Source: Drechslerella dactyloides (lineage: Eukaryota > Ascomycota > Orbiliomycetes > Orbiliales > Orbiliaceae). From it: 64,000 bases of DNA. A model generated the notes under the pieces. The model was not told where the DNA came from and made no database searches. It saw nothing but the letters and a program-made list of their open reading frames with translations. Location: NCBI GenBank assembly GCA_020064725.1, contig JAGTWJ010000006.1, positions 1,054,001 through 1,118,000 on the forward strand, written 5' to 3'. Positions 1 through 10,974 of the stretch are shown one piece after another; the stretch's first letter is position 1; every line of letters starts with the position of its first letter. Position numbers and translations under genes: made by a program.

Positions 1-230
1 CTTGAAATGACATTACATTATCTTATCTTGAATCTATATTACGTATGCGTGCGGTGACTTTGGTGTGTCGGGTGACTCGATTCACTTGGTTAGTACCTTT
101 CTGCCAAAGTCGTGCGGTGTAGGTATCATGGGTCGTATGCGTGCATACATGAACGAATGGCTTGGATTCTATCTGGGTATATTATTATGGTACATGTCGG
201 AAGATACGATAAATTGCGCGAAAAGGGGGC
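1..230. other. Left edge, no gene seen
   Basis: This is the 3' flank of the minus-strand RRG7 gene. It is moderately AT-rich. The short open frames here use non-ATG starts and show no recognisable domain, so I see nothing codable in it. Confidence 0.5.
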
Positions 231-1148
231 CTACGCCGCTTTGGACAGCGGCACGCCGTTCCACGTCAGCGTAATCTCCTGCTCGAGAGGGTCGTCGTCG
301 GCTTGCTCGATGTCGGCGTCATCGAGGGGGACGCTGGGCAGGCCGTGCTCCCGGGAGATGTATCTGGCTGTGATGCCGAAGCCGCCGAGGGAGCGGTTCG
401 CGACCTCGTTCCAGGTGAATTGCTGCAATAGACCGCCTTGACCTGTGAGACGGAACGAGAGGTATGATCCTCCGCTGTCGTTGTCGTTATAATCTTCCTC
501 CTTGCCGTGGTACTCCATCTTGTATTGTCTCAACAGCTGGATGGTGGCGCTTTCGCTTTCGTAGAAGTTTGGTCTGTACACGTAGGCTAGCGGTGTGACT
601 TTGACGAAGCCGAGCGCGCGGCGGCTGGCCAGCATCTGTCGCCGCATGCCGGGCGTCATGTCGCGGACGCTGGCGAGGATGCCCAGGGCGTCGACGGGGT
701 GGTTTGCCAGTGCGCCCTCTAATTCGCGGACGTACTGGGGGCCCTTCCAGCTCTTTTCGCCGAACTTACATTGCACGATCATTGGTAGTTTGATCTTACT
801 CGCATCGTTGGCTGTCGAGCCGTCCGCGGCCGTCAGGCGCGGCAGCTCCCAGACACCCTGCAGGTCGATGCCGGCGTCGTCCTTGCCGCCGATACGTGTG
901 AGCGAGACGCCGGGGAGGCGGGCGAGCGCGGCTAGGACGGTATATTCGTAGAGGGTGCCGTTGAAGACTGTTGTTGTCGGATTGAGGCCGACGAGATAGG
1001 CGTAGCGGAGGAAGGAAGGGATGTCGGTGTGCGTTATGGGGGAGGATGATGCATGGCGGATGGCCAGCGGCGGTGGTGCTCGCGAGGGTATATTCGAGCG
1101 AGCATGGCTGCAAAGCGCGGCGAGAATCGGCCGACGCATCAGTTTCAT
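231..1148 (-). CDS. RRG7: RRG7-like mitochondrial protein (DUF2034, restriction-endonuclease-like fold)
   Basis: Single exon of 305 aa. The ATG at 1148 is chosen because it gives an N-terminus rich in Arg, Ala and Ser without acidic residues (MKLMRRPILAALCSHARS), typical of a mitochondrial presequence; the open frame extends upstream but has no better ATG. The core carries a PD-(D/E)XK-type pattern: Glu68 in TLYEYTVLAAL, Asp95 in GGKDDAGIDLQG (87-98) and QCK at 126-128. That combination is characteristic of the Rrg7/DUF2034 family, whose yeast member is required for respiratory growth and mitochondrial genome maintenance. A nuclease activity is inferred from the fold only. The gene is divergent from END3 across 249 bp. 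Confidence 0.85.
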   Translation of the reverse strand: MKLMRRPILAALCSHARSNIPSRAPPPLAIRHASSSPITHTDIPSFLRYAYLVGLNPTTTVFNGTLYEYTVLAALARLPGVSLTRIGGKDDAGIDLQGVWELPRLTAADGSTANDASKIKLPMIVQCKFGEKSWKGPQYVRELEGALANHPVDALGILASVRDMTPGMRRQMLASRRALGFVKVTPLAYVYRPNFYESESATIQLLRQYKMEYHGKEEDYNDNDSGGSYLSFRLTGQGGLLQQFTWNEVANRSLGGFGITARYISREHGLPSVPLDDADIEQADDDPLEQEITLTWNGVPLSKAA

Positions 1149-1397
1149 AAGAATGTGAAGATGGAAGGAAAGAGAGAGAGAAAACGGAGATGTTGGATAT
1201 TTGCGGGTTTGGTGTTGCGCGACCTGCCACAAGCCGCGGACTTACGTCGTGCAGGCGGCAGTGCGGTCAGGTCAGCCCGCCCGCGCCCTATAAACCACCT
1301 CGCCCAGCCGTCCATCCACCTTCACGACATCGCATAATTCCCCCCTCCTCCCGCCGACAAGCTCCGAACCGAACCTATACGCCCCCCGCTACCCACG
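1149..1397. promoter_or_regulatory. Shared divergent promoter RRG7 / END3
   Basis: These 249 bp separate the two start codons and must hold both promoters. A TATAAA at 1289-1294 lies about 105 bp upstream of the END3 ATG on the plus strand and is followed by CT-rich sequence, the usual fungal initiator context. No other motif is assigned. Confidence 0.5.
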
Positions 1398-2869
1398 ATG
1401 AGCATCAACCAGTCCGAGGTCCAGAAGTACTGGGAGATCTTTGCCGTCCTCGCCAACGGCGGATCGCATCTGGACGGCAGCCAGGCGGCTTCCGTGCTCA
1501 AGAACTCCAGCCTAGACGACACCCAGCTCGAGAAGGTCTGGGACCTCGCGGACATTGACAATGACGGCCGACTGGACTTCGAGGAGTTCTGCGTCGCGAT
1601 GAAGCTGATCTACAACGTGCTCGGAGGGGTGTGTAACCCGCGTTCCCCTTACTCCACCCGATCCGGCGGGCGTCTCGCCGACGGTGCCCCTCGCGGGACT
1701 GCGCCCCGTGACATGACATGATACACGTACGGCTGTTGCTGACAGGATCGAGCGAGCCACGGGGACGGATTGCCTAGGAATCACCAGATGTACCAGACCG
1801 GCTACCAGACTACCTGATCCCGGAGAGCAAGGCGCACCTTGTCGCCGCCACGCAGGCGCTGACCAAGACCGCGCCCAAGATCGAGATCCCCGTCGAGGAA
1901 GACGACACACCGGGCTTGAGGGATGGTTTTGACTGGTACATGTCGCCCGCGGACAAGGGGCGGTATGAAGCCATCTACAGCGCCAACGTCGACCGGCACG
2001 GCCAGATCACCTGTAGGAGAATACCCACCCAACCACCCATCCACCACCCATGCTGGATACTGACGATGTGTCTTTCTTAGTCGCCGCGCTGGACGACCTC
2101 TACAACTCGCTCGACGTGCCGGACTCGGACGTCCGCTTCGCCTGGAACCTCGTCAACCCGAACCGCGACCTGACCATCGGCAAGGACCAAGCCCTCGCCT
2201 TCCTGCACATGCTCAACCAGCGCAACGACGGCTACCGCATCCCGCGCACCGTGCCGGCGTCGCTGCGCGCCTCGTTCGAGAAGAATCAGATAAACTACAC
2301 GATTAGCAGCGTCAAGCTTGGCAACGGGGACGCTCCCTCCGGCTCGTCGACGAGCAAGAAGAATGCCTTTGCGGAGGGATATCTCGACAGACTAGGGCTG
2401 GGCGGGCGGTCGAGCTACAAACCGTCGGGTATGTACTACCCTGTGGCACTCGACGTGATAACGTCGTACAGGGGCTAACTATGGATCTTCAGGGACGGAC
2501 TTCACCGCATCCAAGGAACAGGACTGGGAAGAGGTGCGCCTAAAGCGGCAGCTGGCAGACCTCGAGACCAAAATCAAGGACTCTGAGGCTGCCGCGCAGA
2601 AACGCTCGGCCAGAGGCGCCGACGGCAGCCGCGGCTCCAAGGCTGCACTGGTCAAGCGTGAGCTCGAACAGATGCTGGACTACAAACGGCGGGAGCTCCG
2701 GGACCTAGAGGATGGCAAGGGCAGCGCGCAGGGTGGCGCCAGTCTCGCGAGCGCCCGGAGCGACCTGGAGCTGATGAAGCAGCAAATCGATGCGCTCGAG
2801 GCGCACCTATCGCAGCGGAATTCCGTGCTGGACGACCTGCGAAGGCAGATTGACGACGCAAGGCGGTAG
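1398..2869 (+). CDS. END3: Actin cytoskeleton-regulatory complex protein End3 (endocytosis)
   Basis: Exons 1398-1632, 1788-2012, 2081-2428 and 2493-2869 give 394 aa, the family's usual length. End3 is an adaptor of the Pan1-Sla1-End3 endocytic coat and binds Pan1 at cortical actin patches. The N-terminus is an EH domain with an EF-hand loop (DIDNDGRLDFEEF, about residues 52-64). A second EH-like block (DGFDWYMSPADKGRYEAIYS) is encoded by exon 2, and the C-terminal exon is a charged coiled coil (RQLADLETKIKDSEA onward). Exon junctions were fixed by reading frame and similarity to the family; the first donor (GTAACC at 1633) is the least certain. It converges on IRC3 with 299 bp between the stop codons. 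Confidence 0.93.
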
Positions 2870-3168
2870 AGCAGCCAGCCAGCCAACTGTCTTTGCCCGT
2901 CCGTTCCGTCAGCCACGGCGGTGGCATTTGAGAAGTCCTGTTGTGTGTGAACTGCATTTTCCAGCGCCCGTACGTGATAACCCTTTTGGTTCCGTTTGTT
3001 GAGTTTTCCCATGTATGTACATTGCGCTATCTCTAGACTATACCTTAATCTTCCTATCGTACATTTTATACATCCGGCGAAGCACTCGCTCCGCCGTCAA
3101 TCAACCCAACGGAAGCATGCCGCTGGCGCACCTCTTGAGGTGACGAGAATATGATCGCATCCCCGCAT

Positions 3169-5289
3169 TTAGGTATCTGCATCCAGCCGCCCGAGCTTGA
3201 CCTCCTCCATTATCGGCGTCGACATCTTCCGCTCCTTTTGCTGCTTCTTCTCCTCCTTCCGCTGCTTCACCTTCAAGTCACTGAACAGCGACTGCGCGCC
3301 ATGCTTCAGCCGCGTCAGCATATCCATGGCGCGGCCCTTCGTCAGCTTCTGCTCCCGATACTCCTCCACCGTTCTTTTCGACCGCTTCGCCAGGAAGGCT
3401 AGCTGCCCTTCCGACGCCGGCGCCTTCCGCCACTGCGCACCGTGCCGCGTCAGCTGCGACGGGTACCGGCCGTCGATGAACGTGTCGACCGCGCGGATCG
3501 CGTCCTCCAGCGTATCCGTGTGGTTCACGATCTCCCGCGGCCTCATCGTCGGCGCGCCGCCGCGGCCGCGTAGACGAATCTCGAGTGGGATCGCCCGGTT
3601 CTCCGTCGCGTAGAACCCGCCATCCTTCTTCGCGATCACGGTTACGAAACCCGTGTCCGCCGTGCTCAGCACGTACTTGCCTGGCGCGACCCACACCCAT
3701 GCGTTCCGACTGTACTGCCGCACGACGAGCTCGGCCTTGGTGTCGTTGAGCAGGTCGTGGATGCTGTCGTAGTCGACGAAGGTCACATCCCACGCCCGGG
3801 CGTACATTTCCGGGTCGACTTCCCGCACCTCGGTGGTCGCGACGTCCTCCGGTGCCGCGGAGGGCGTGTTGACGAGCTTGTACTTGTCCATGACTTTCCG
3901 GGTCGGGGTGCGGTCGAGGACCTCGTCTGGCGAGAGGCCGAAGAGCGTGGGCGTGGTGAGGACGCCGCGCTCAATGTTGCCGACGACGTCGATGACATGG
4001 CAGTCCTTCTTGTTCGGGTGCAGGCGCATCCCGCGGCCGATCATCTGGGTGAGCAGCGTGCGCGAGCGGGTCGGGCGGCAGAGGAGGACGCAGTCGACGT
4101 TGGGGATGTCGGTGCCCTCGGTGTAGACGCCGCAGTTGACGAGGACGGGGAATTTGCCCGCGCGGAAGTCGTCGAGCAGCTGCGTGCGTTCCTTCAGCGG
4201 AGTCTCGCTCGTGACGAAGAAGGCTTCGTGGCCGTAGCGGCGGAACGTGTTCGTCATGTCCGTCACGTGGGCAATGTCGACGCAGAAGACGAGCGTGGAG
4301 TTGCGGTTGTCCGCCTTCTCCATCCAGCTGCGGACGACGAGGTCGTTGTTCGATGTCGTGTTGACGGCGTTGGAGAGCTCGCCGAGGTTGAAGTCGCCTT
4401 GGTTGGCGATCCGGACTCGGTCGAGGCGGATGTCCGCGTGGACGGTGGTGAAGATGACCTGGGAGAGCCAGCCGGAGTCGATCATGGCTACGAAGTCCCT
4501 GTGGTAGACAATGTGGTCCATCACGGCGCCGAGGCGGACGCCGTCGCTGCGGCCAAACGTCGCGGATACGCCGACGAGGTAGACGTTGGTCTTAGGCGTC
4601 ATCGCGCCAAAGTAGTCGAGAGTCTTGATGTAGCTCTTCGAGACGGCATGGTGCACCTCGTCGATGAGGATCAACTTGAACTTGCTCGGGTCGAACTTGT
4701 CGATGCGACGGCCCGAGATTATGGATTGGATGGAGGCGACGGTGATGTCAGCCTCTCCGGTAGCATGCAGCGTGCCCATTTCAACATCGATCTGCTTATC
4801 AGGATAGTGATTGCGGCAGTGTTTCGCAGCCTGCTCGACCAGCTCGCGACGGTGGACGAGGATCAGTGTCCGCGTGGCATCGGGACGGAGGGGCGCGATC
4901 CGGTCTATCAGCTGCGTGAAGATGACCTAGCGGTATATCGACCGGGCAGCATGCATGCGTCTCTGCATCAGCATCGAGTGGAACCAGCCTGAGGGGGGAC
5001 GCGAGGTCGAGATGGTACTGACAGTCTTCCCGCTGCCCGTCGCGAGCGATATGCCCAGCCGCCTGTGGCCTTGGTCGTGGTGGTCGAGGATGGCCTGGAT
5101 GCATTCCTCCTGGTAGTCTCGCAGCGCAAATGCGGCCGGCGTCAGGTCCGACTCTGCGGCCACCTCGGTGCTAGCCCATCGCCTCCATTGGTGGGCTGCG
5201 GCCAGTCGAGCTGGACGAGAGGCGAGGGCAAAAGCGAGTCCTCGACGAGGGAGAAGTAGCGCTCTCGCGATGGCACAGTATCGCTTCAT
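3169..5289 (-). CDS. IRC3: Mitochondrial DEAD/H-box helicase Irc3
   Basis: Exons 5289-5023 and 4926-3169 encode 674 aa. Irc3 is a superfamily-2 helicase that unwinds branched structures in mitochondrial DNA. Residues 1-40 form an Arg/Ala-rich, acid-free presequence. Walker A is ATGSGKT (83-89), motif Ia is VHRRELVEQ, motif II is DEVH (178-181), motif III is VSATFGR, and motif VI is QMIGRGMRLH. The C-terminal third is the charged Irc3-specific extension. The intron (4927-5022) is needed to join GSGKT to VIFTQLID in frame; its donor is GTCAGT, a non-consensus but valid GT site. An in-frame upstream start exists, but the ATG at 5289 begins the presequence directly. Confidence 0.93.
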
Positions 5290-6484
5290 GTCATTGCGGT
5301 CAGCGCGGCGTCGACAGGATATCGAACAAGGTTTTGATGCATCGCGATGAAGGAGCTCTTGAAGCAGCTGGTCTTGAAAAGGCAAACGTTCTCTGGCGGT
5401 GGAATCCAACACGCTCAACACCAAGCGAATGCGCACAAAGGGAATATCGCGAGATCTTGCATTAAGTCTATCCAATAAAGCTGCGTGCGTACACTACTCT
5501 GAGTACTAAGACCAAGTCTATATGCTGATATTAAGCCGCTGCATGCTGTTGCCGCCCGCTCTGCCGACTCCGACGCTCCGACTCCTGTCCTCCTTGACTT
5601 ACCTCTCCCCTCCCTGTCAATCGAATCGCCGTTCCTCCTCGTCATGCATACTCCGCTCCTGCCTTGTCCTTCATACCCGAAATGAACCGAGTGTCCTGGC
5701 AGGCCGACAGTAATTACAAATATAGGAACAAATGTACATAGGTATACTCGTGGATAAATAGTACCGAACAAGAATGGTAGCCAGGCTAGTGGTAGTAATC
5801 AATCATAGAATGCCGTCCTCAAAAGGACGCTGCCAGGAAAGGTGATGAGATGCATGCATGCACACATGTTAGGGAGAATGATGATGATGATGATGCAGAT
5901 GATCGAACACGCAGTGACAAGGCCATGAATTGAAAAGAACCGTGATAGAAATTACCAGAATGCAAAGGATACAGGTCCGTTCTTGCTAAACCTCCGGACA
6001 ATGCTTGAACCTCTTGTCATCGCCGAAAGAGCCGACAAACCCGTCCTGGTATCCATCCTAGCTTGTAAGAAACGAAGTGGAAGCATGAAAGTTAAAGAAA
6101 ATCCAAAGTAACACAAAAACAAGTAACCTCAAGCCCAGATAAATTATTCGCGCCGCTTTTTTTTTGTTCAGTGCTTGCTTTCTGGGAAAATATGCATAAG
6201 AGGAAACGTTATGCATGCTTGAATGCGACTTCAGCGATCGGATAAATGAACGTATGAAGGCGATGACCGTCCAGAGAAGCGCATAGACACAAAAAGAATG
6301 ACAAAGAAAAGCGGTTAGAAGAAAAATATGACTCTGAAACTCGAACCCTTAGTTATCGCTCATCTTATTTTTTTTGTTGATTGATCGTAGTCGTAAAAGT
6401 CGTGGCTTCATGGCTATGCTATGCCTTCTGTATGAAATTGTTGACTCGTGGTTCCTGAGTAAACAGTCTGTGGCGGTCGACCAT
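5290..6484. other. Intergenic, IRC3 promoter and DUF7918-like 3' flank
   Basis: About 1.2 kb without a convincing gene. It holds a (ATG)6 microsatellite at 5878-5895 and AT-rich sequence with T and A runs near 6160 and 6365. Open frames are short, lack introns with consensus sites and show no domain. Confidence 0.6.
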
Positions 6485-8354
6485 CTAAACAAACCCGGCC
6501 TGAGCCTCAATACTCGCAGTCTCCTTACGTTTGACTTTCTTGTTTGGGCTGGCGAGATCCGGATTGAAGTCAGTAGAGTCTTCCTCGTCCTTGAGCATCT
6601 GTTGTAGGAGACCAGCCGCGCTTCTAGCCCTCCTGTGGATTCCATTGCGAGTGTTGCTGGAAACCTGCTGAGGAGGAGTATTGAACTTTTGATCCCACTC
6701 CCAATTGGTAGTGCTGGTGGTGGTAGTGGTGCTTGCTACGGGTTGTGAAGCTGATTCTTGAGCAGGAACTGGAGTTGTCGCGCGGCCTCGTTTAAGCTGC
6801 AAGAAAAACAAAATTAGCACCATAACCTCAGTTGATAATATCATCCTTTGTCTTACCCTCATCTTGCGAATACCCTCCTCGATCTTAGCGGCCTCCTCAG
6901 TGGTTTCGCCTGGTCCTTTCTGGGTGGATTTCGCGGCTGCACCATTCACGGACTCATTATCGGTGTCGTTGTCACTGTCCAACTGCTTAATCTTCTTGAG
7001 ACCTCTCTTGTGCTTTTGTTTCCTATCACTACTATCACCATTGGGATCCCGGAAACCCAAAAAGCCGCTCTGGGTGGAAGGCGGCGGGAGTTTGCCCAAG
7101 TTTTTCACCATATCATCGAGCCTAAGTGACTGGCGTTTCCGGGTGATTCCTTGTGGGGATAACGGAGAAATCGGTGTCAAATTTGGTGACAGAGATGGTG
7201 ATGGTGGAATGACACCCATCTTGCGCAGTTGGCCTATCGCGATATGTGCATTTAGCTTGGGTCTGGATGTTCAATATGGGAATCCGAAACTTACGGTCAC
7301 CGCGATAGAAGATGATAAAGGTGGCCCACGGGCTAGAGAGCGGATCGAGGCAGGTAACAGTTTGGGACCAAATAAGGTCCTTGTCAACCTTCTGAGCCGG
7401 TGCAAAACTATTTGCATTTGTGGTTAGATATTGGAAGCCGTTTTTGGAGTCCTACGTTGACATGTACTGAGATACTTACCCAGTGGTGTGAGATACTTCG
7501 GCTTTCGCCGCAGAAGAAGGTTCGGCGATGATGTCATCATCGTTCATGATTCCATCTTCTTCATCCTTCTTAGGCTCGAAAACGCCATACTTAGGGGCAC
7601 CATCGGCTAGAACACGGTACAGCTTGAGCTTGATTTGGCCAACCGTGTTTGTGATTTGAGCTGGTGGAGCGGTGTCCTCGTCATCATCGTTATCGGAGGG
7701 CGAAGCAGATCGTGGAGGAGTGTCCTCCATTTCGATTTCTCCATCTTCGGAGTGCTGTCTGCGGTTCGTGGATTTTGGCGAACGAGAAGAAGAATTGCGG
7801 GCAGAAGTGCCAGTCGTGGTGTTCCTGCGATGTAGCCCACGACGTCCGGATCTGCCTGGTTTGGGCGAGCTGTTCTCGGAATTCGTGCGGATAGCTTCTT
7901 TCTCCTCGCGAGACAGGTCCAGGCCACCTAAAAAGGTTTCCAGGCCAACTTCTCTCCACATGAATGCTTTTTCGCCGATGCTACCGTCTTCCATGGCGCA
8001 CCATCTGCTGCTTATCCAGGTGTCCCGCCGGCGTGTGAGCATGGCGGCTGCTTCTTCTTCCTTCCCATCGAGAAATAAGTATGCAGCCAAGTGTTCTTGG
8101 GGGTTGTCCGTGAGAGGCTTGTAATCATCTGCCGAAATGGAGATGGAGATGGCGAATGAATTGGAGGGTGCGGACGGCGGGAATGTGTTTTTGGGGGCAA
8201 TGGGCCCTGGCGGTCGCTTGGTGGGTGCTGGGCTGTCGCCAGATGGGACGGCGATGTACGCGGTGGTGACAGACTTCCGGGTGTGAGATTTATACTCGGG
8301 AAGCGGGCCGTTCGGGGTATGGACCGTGATGGTCACTCCTTTGTGGGTCGGCAT
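6485..8354 (-). CDS. DUF7918-like protein, probably nuclear
   Basis: Exons 8354-7480, 7407-7295, 7233-6857 and 6796-6485 give 558 aa. The fold is recognised by an N-terminal beta-rich start (GVTITV, SFAISISI, LAAYLFLDGKEE) and a later block, ATFIIFYRGDRQLRKMGVIP, matching the 'YRS..L...GIIP' pattern of fungal DUF7918 proteins. That block spans an exon junction and is restored only by splicing, which supports the model. The middle is Ser/Arg-rich and acidic. The C-terminus carries basic patches (NKKVKRKE), suggesting nuclear import. Function is unknown for the family. Confidence in the gene structure is high, in the family assignment moderate. Confidence 0.75.
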
Positions 8355-10974
8355 ATCGGCGGTAATAACTCGATCGAGGGCTTCTTTCGTGTTTTTCTCC
8401 TTGTTGGGCGCGTTTATGGAGGTTTAGAGTTTAGGAGCAACCGAGGTGAACGGACGGCGAGAAGACAGGGGTGTTCGCGGAGAGCCAAAGTAGACTGCGT
8501 GAGACGGTGGCGATTTAAACGGTCCAAAGGCGTGGTATTTCTAGAATGGATCCTGCACGAAGAGCCTCCGGTGATCATGGGCAGCGTGTCAGTTTTTGTG
8601 GACGGCAGAAGGGAGGGAGGAATGCAAAATGCAAATGATGGTGATGACATCGTTTAGCATTCTCGAATAAGCTCGGGCACAGGCAAGCTAGCAGCCAGCA
8701 GGTGATGCGTTTAAGCTTCCGAGGAGGGAAGTCAAGCCAACAGCTTGGAAGCCATCGTCATCAAGTCCGGGGCATCGCCACATTCACTATATCATTATAG
8801 AGGTAGACCTGCTGCTGCTTTCACGGCCGCCGCTGCTCGTGATGCAGGGGACTGAAAGGAGGTACTCGGGATCTCCAGTCGCGAGCCTGTGTTCGGGAGG
8901 GAGGAAGGGAAGCAAGTGAGCCACTCACCTGATATGGTGCCCAGCGTCCGCGCGTGGAAGCTGTGTAATCCGCTAACTTGGCGAGCGTCCTTTGCAGAGG
9001 GGCGAAGGCGAGAGAACGGGCGGGAGGCGGAAGGCGGAGGAGGAGGAGGAGAAGGGCGGGAAGGCAGCGAGGAGTCGAGGGGAGGAGACGTGGCGGAGGC
9101 AGCGGGCGAGCAAGAAAAGAAGACGTGGAGGTGACGATGGTGGTGGTGGTGATGGGAGGAAAAGAAAAAGGACGAGACGAGCAGACGAGAAAGAAAGTCG
9201 CCCGTTGTGGGCTGCCCACCCGATTCGATTAATTTGATCATTTAATTTCATCCATCCGTCAAGCCCGCCGAACGGCCTTCACGCCCGCCGGCCGGGCGAT
9301 TGGACGACTTCTCTCCCTCTCGCTCCATCCCTCTCTCCGTCCCCTTCGAGGCTGCCGTTTGGTACCTTCTTGTCGACCGCCCGAATATGCCTCGCCGCTA
9401 GCTCGCTTCGGTGGGAAGGACCAGCCCGGCGGCCAGCTGTCCGGTGACCAGCCTGCGCGGTTGGGCTGCCGTGGCGTTCGCGATATCATCTCGTTCCACA
9501 CGGTCGATACATGCACAGCGTTATAAGGAATACGCTATATCGGACAGGTACCGCTATCACGCCCTCCGCTCGTCCTGCTCCCTTTGAAGCGGCCTGCCAC
9601 GATCTCGAACAGGCAATGTAATTGACTGACGCCTGGCTGCCTGCGAACAGTGTTCCACGCCGGTTCCTTTTGGCCTGGCGAGAACGGGCTTAATTGCAGG
9701 AGGAGGTTGGCTGGCGCACCGCCCGGCCTGCATCGTTCTGCCCACCATTCCATTCATGCACGACATCTCCGCATCGCGTCAATCATCTCGGTCCCTCGCA
9801 CGCAGCATCACCTCGCCCTGCCCTGCCGTCTGCTGTCCTCTCGCCACGGCCTTTATAAATGCAACCCAGTGTGTGCGGATACAAGAAGTATTCACACCAC
9901 CAGCACGTCCGCTCCTCACGGCCTCACCTCCATCCCTCACGGTAGCTGCTCCTCGGCCGGGCGTGCTTTGGCTAGCTGCTCCTCCAGTCCCCAGCTAGCA
10001 CGAGTAGCTATGGCGCCAACCTGGGCTAGCCCCAAGCAAGCCCCATGCCGGCCGGCACTGGACCCACCGCAATGCTGGCTTCCCAAGCTTCCCAGCAGAG
10101 TGAAAATCACCGCTCAAACAGCTGGCAGCCCAGCCGGCGGAGTAGCTACCAAGCTTGCGTGGTAGCTCAGAGCTCCAGAGTAGAAGTACTCTTACTGTTG
10201 CAGGTCATTGTTGCTGCCAGCAAGAAAAAAAAAATCACCAGGTCATTACCTCCGGCAGGGCCCCGTCCCTGATCAGGAAGTCGGACAGGCATACAACTGC
10301 CCAATTCTCTCCCTTCTCCCTCTGCGTAGGCCATGCAACCATCCGACGTGCACCGACGTGCATGATGGGCATGCCGTCCTCCAAGGGGGAGCTCGAACTT
10401 TAAAGGGGAGGGGACAGAGCGTGGACGGGCAGGAAAGGGATCGAGAATGCCAGGGGCACTGCAGCACCTTGTCAATGCAGTGCCATGAGATCATGGCGCT
10501 AACAGCTGCACTGTGACCCAGCATTTTTCTCACGCAAGACACACACTTCAACCGTGCAGTAAGCATCGGCCTTTAGTTGATTCATTCTACGAGACCAGTT
10601 CATTCCTATACGGTCGATGGCATCGCCTAATATGCTATATATATGCGAATCAGAATGAGCACAGACAGGAGGTCCGATCACATTGTCGCGATGGGATAGC
10701 CCAGAGACATCGCTCAGTGGAGACCCGCGCAACACATCTCAGCAAAGCCCAAATCTTGGAGAGAGATTTGTCGCCCGATGGAGGCCGTTTTCCATACACA
10801 CTCTGTTGGAAACGGCCTCGCATACGCATACGCACGTGAGAATGCGTGGAGTTCATGGTACCACAGACTGCCATGCGATCGATCTCTCAATAGCAACTCG
10901 TCGCCAGGGAATGCGGCCCGCGGCCTATAGAGACTATAAAGATTCAGGCACGCGCGGTGTCTTAAGCGTCCAGG
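8355..10974. other. Gene-poor 2.6 kb intergenic region
   Basis: No supported coding gene. Notable content: a strongly purine-rich plus strand from about 8990 to 9190 (GGA/GAA repeats), a TATA-like box TTTATAAAT near 9847 with no recognisable downstream gene, and alternating AT near 10630. The longest frame (9650-10165, plus) is low-complexity Pro/Ser/Arg sequence without a domain. See the corresponding finding. Confidence 0.5.
10935..10940 (+). promoter_or_regulatory. TATA box of the secreted-protein gene
   Basis: TATAAA lies 35-40 bp before the ATG at 10975, so the transcript would have a very short leader. This fits an inducible promoter, but position alone is weak evidence. Confidence 0.4.

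Noticed and set aside
3757..4992. 411-aa plus-strand frame
   Set aside because: It is the reverse-strand shadow of IRC3; the minus strand holds all helicase motifs.
6325..6365. GGTTCGAG-like sequence on the minus strand, considered as a tRNA T-arm
   Set aside because: The flanking bases cannot form a 5-bp T-stem and no matching D-arm or acceptor stem is visible.
8795..9251. Several overlapping open frames on both strands, up to 148 aa
   Set aside because: They are produced by purine/pyrimidine-biased DNA that lacks stops; the proteins are Arg/Glu or Ser/Pro low-complexity without domains.
9650..10165. 171-aa plus-strand frame
   Set aside because: Low-complexity Pro/Ser/Ala composition, no domain, and poor start context; more likely non-coding.
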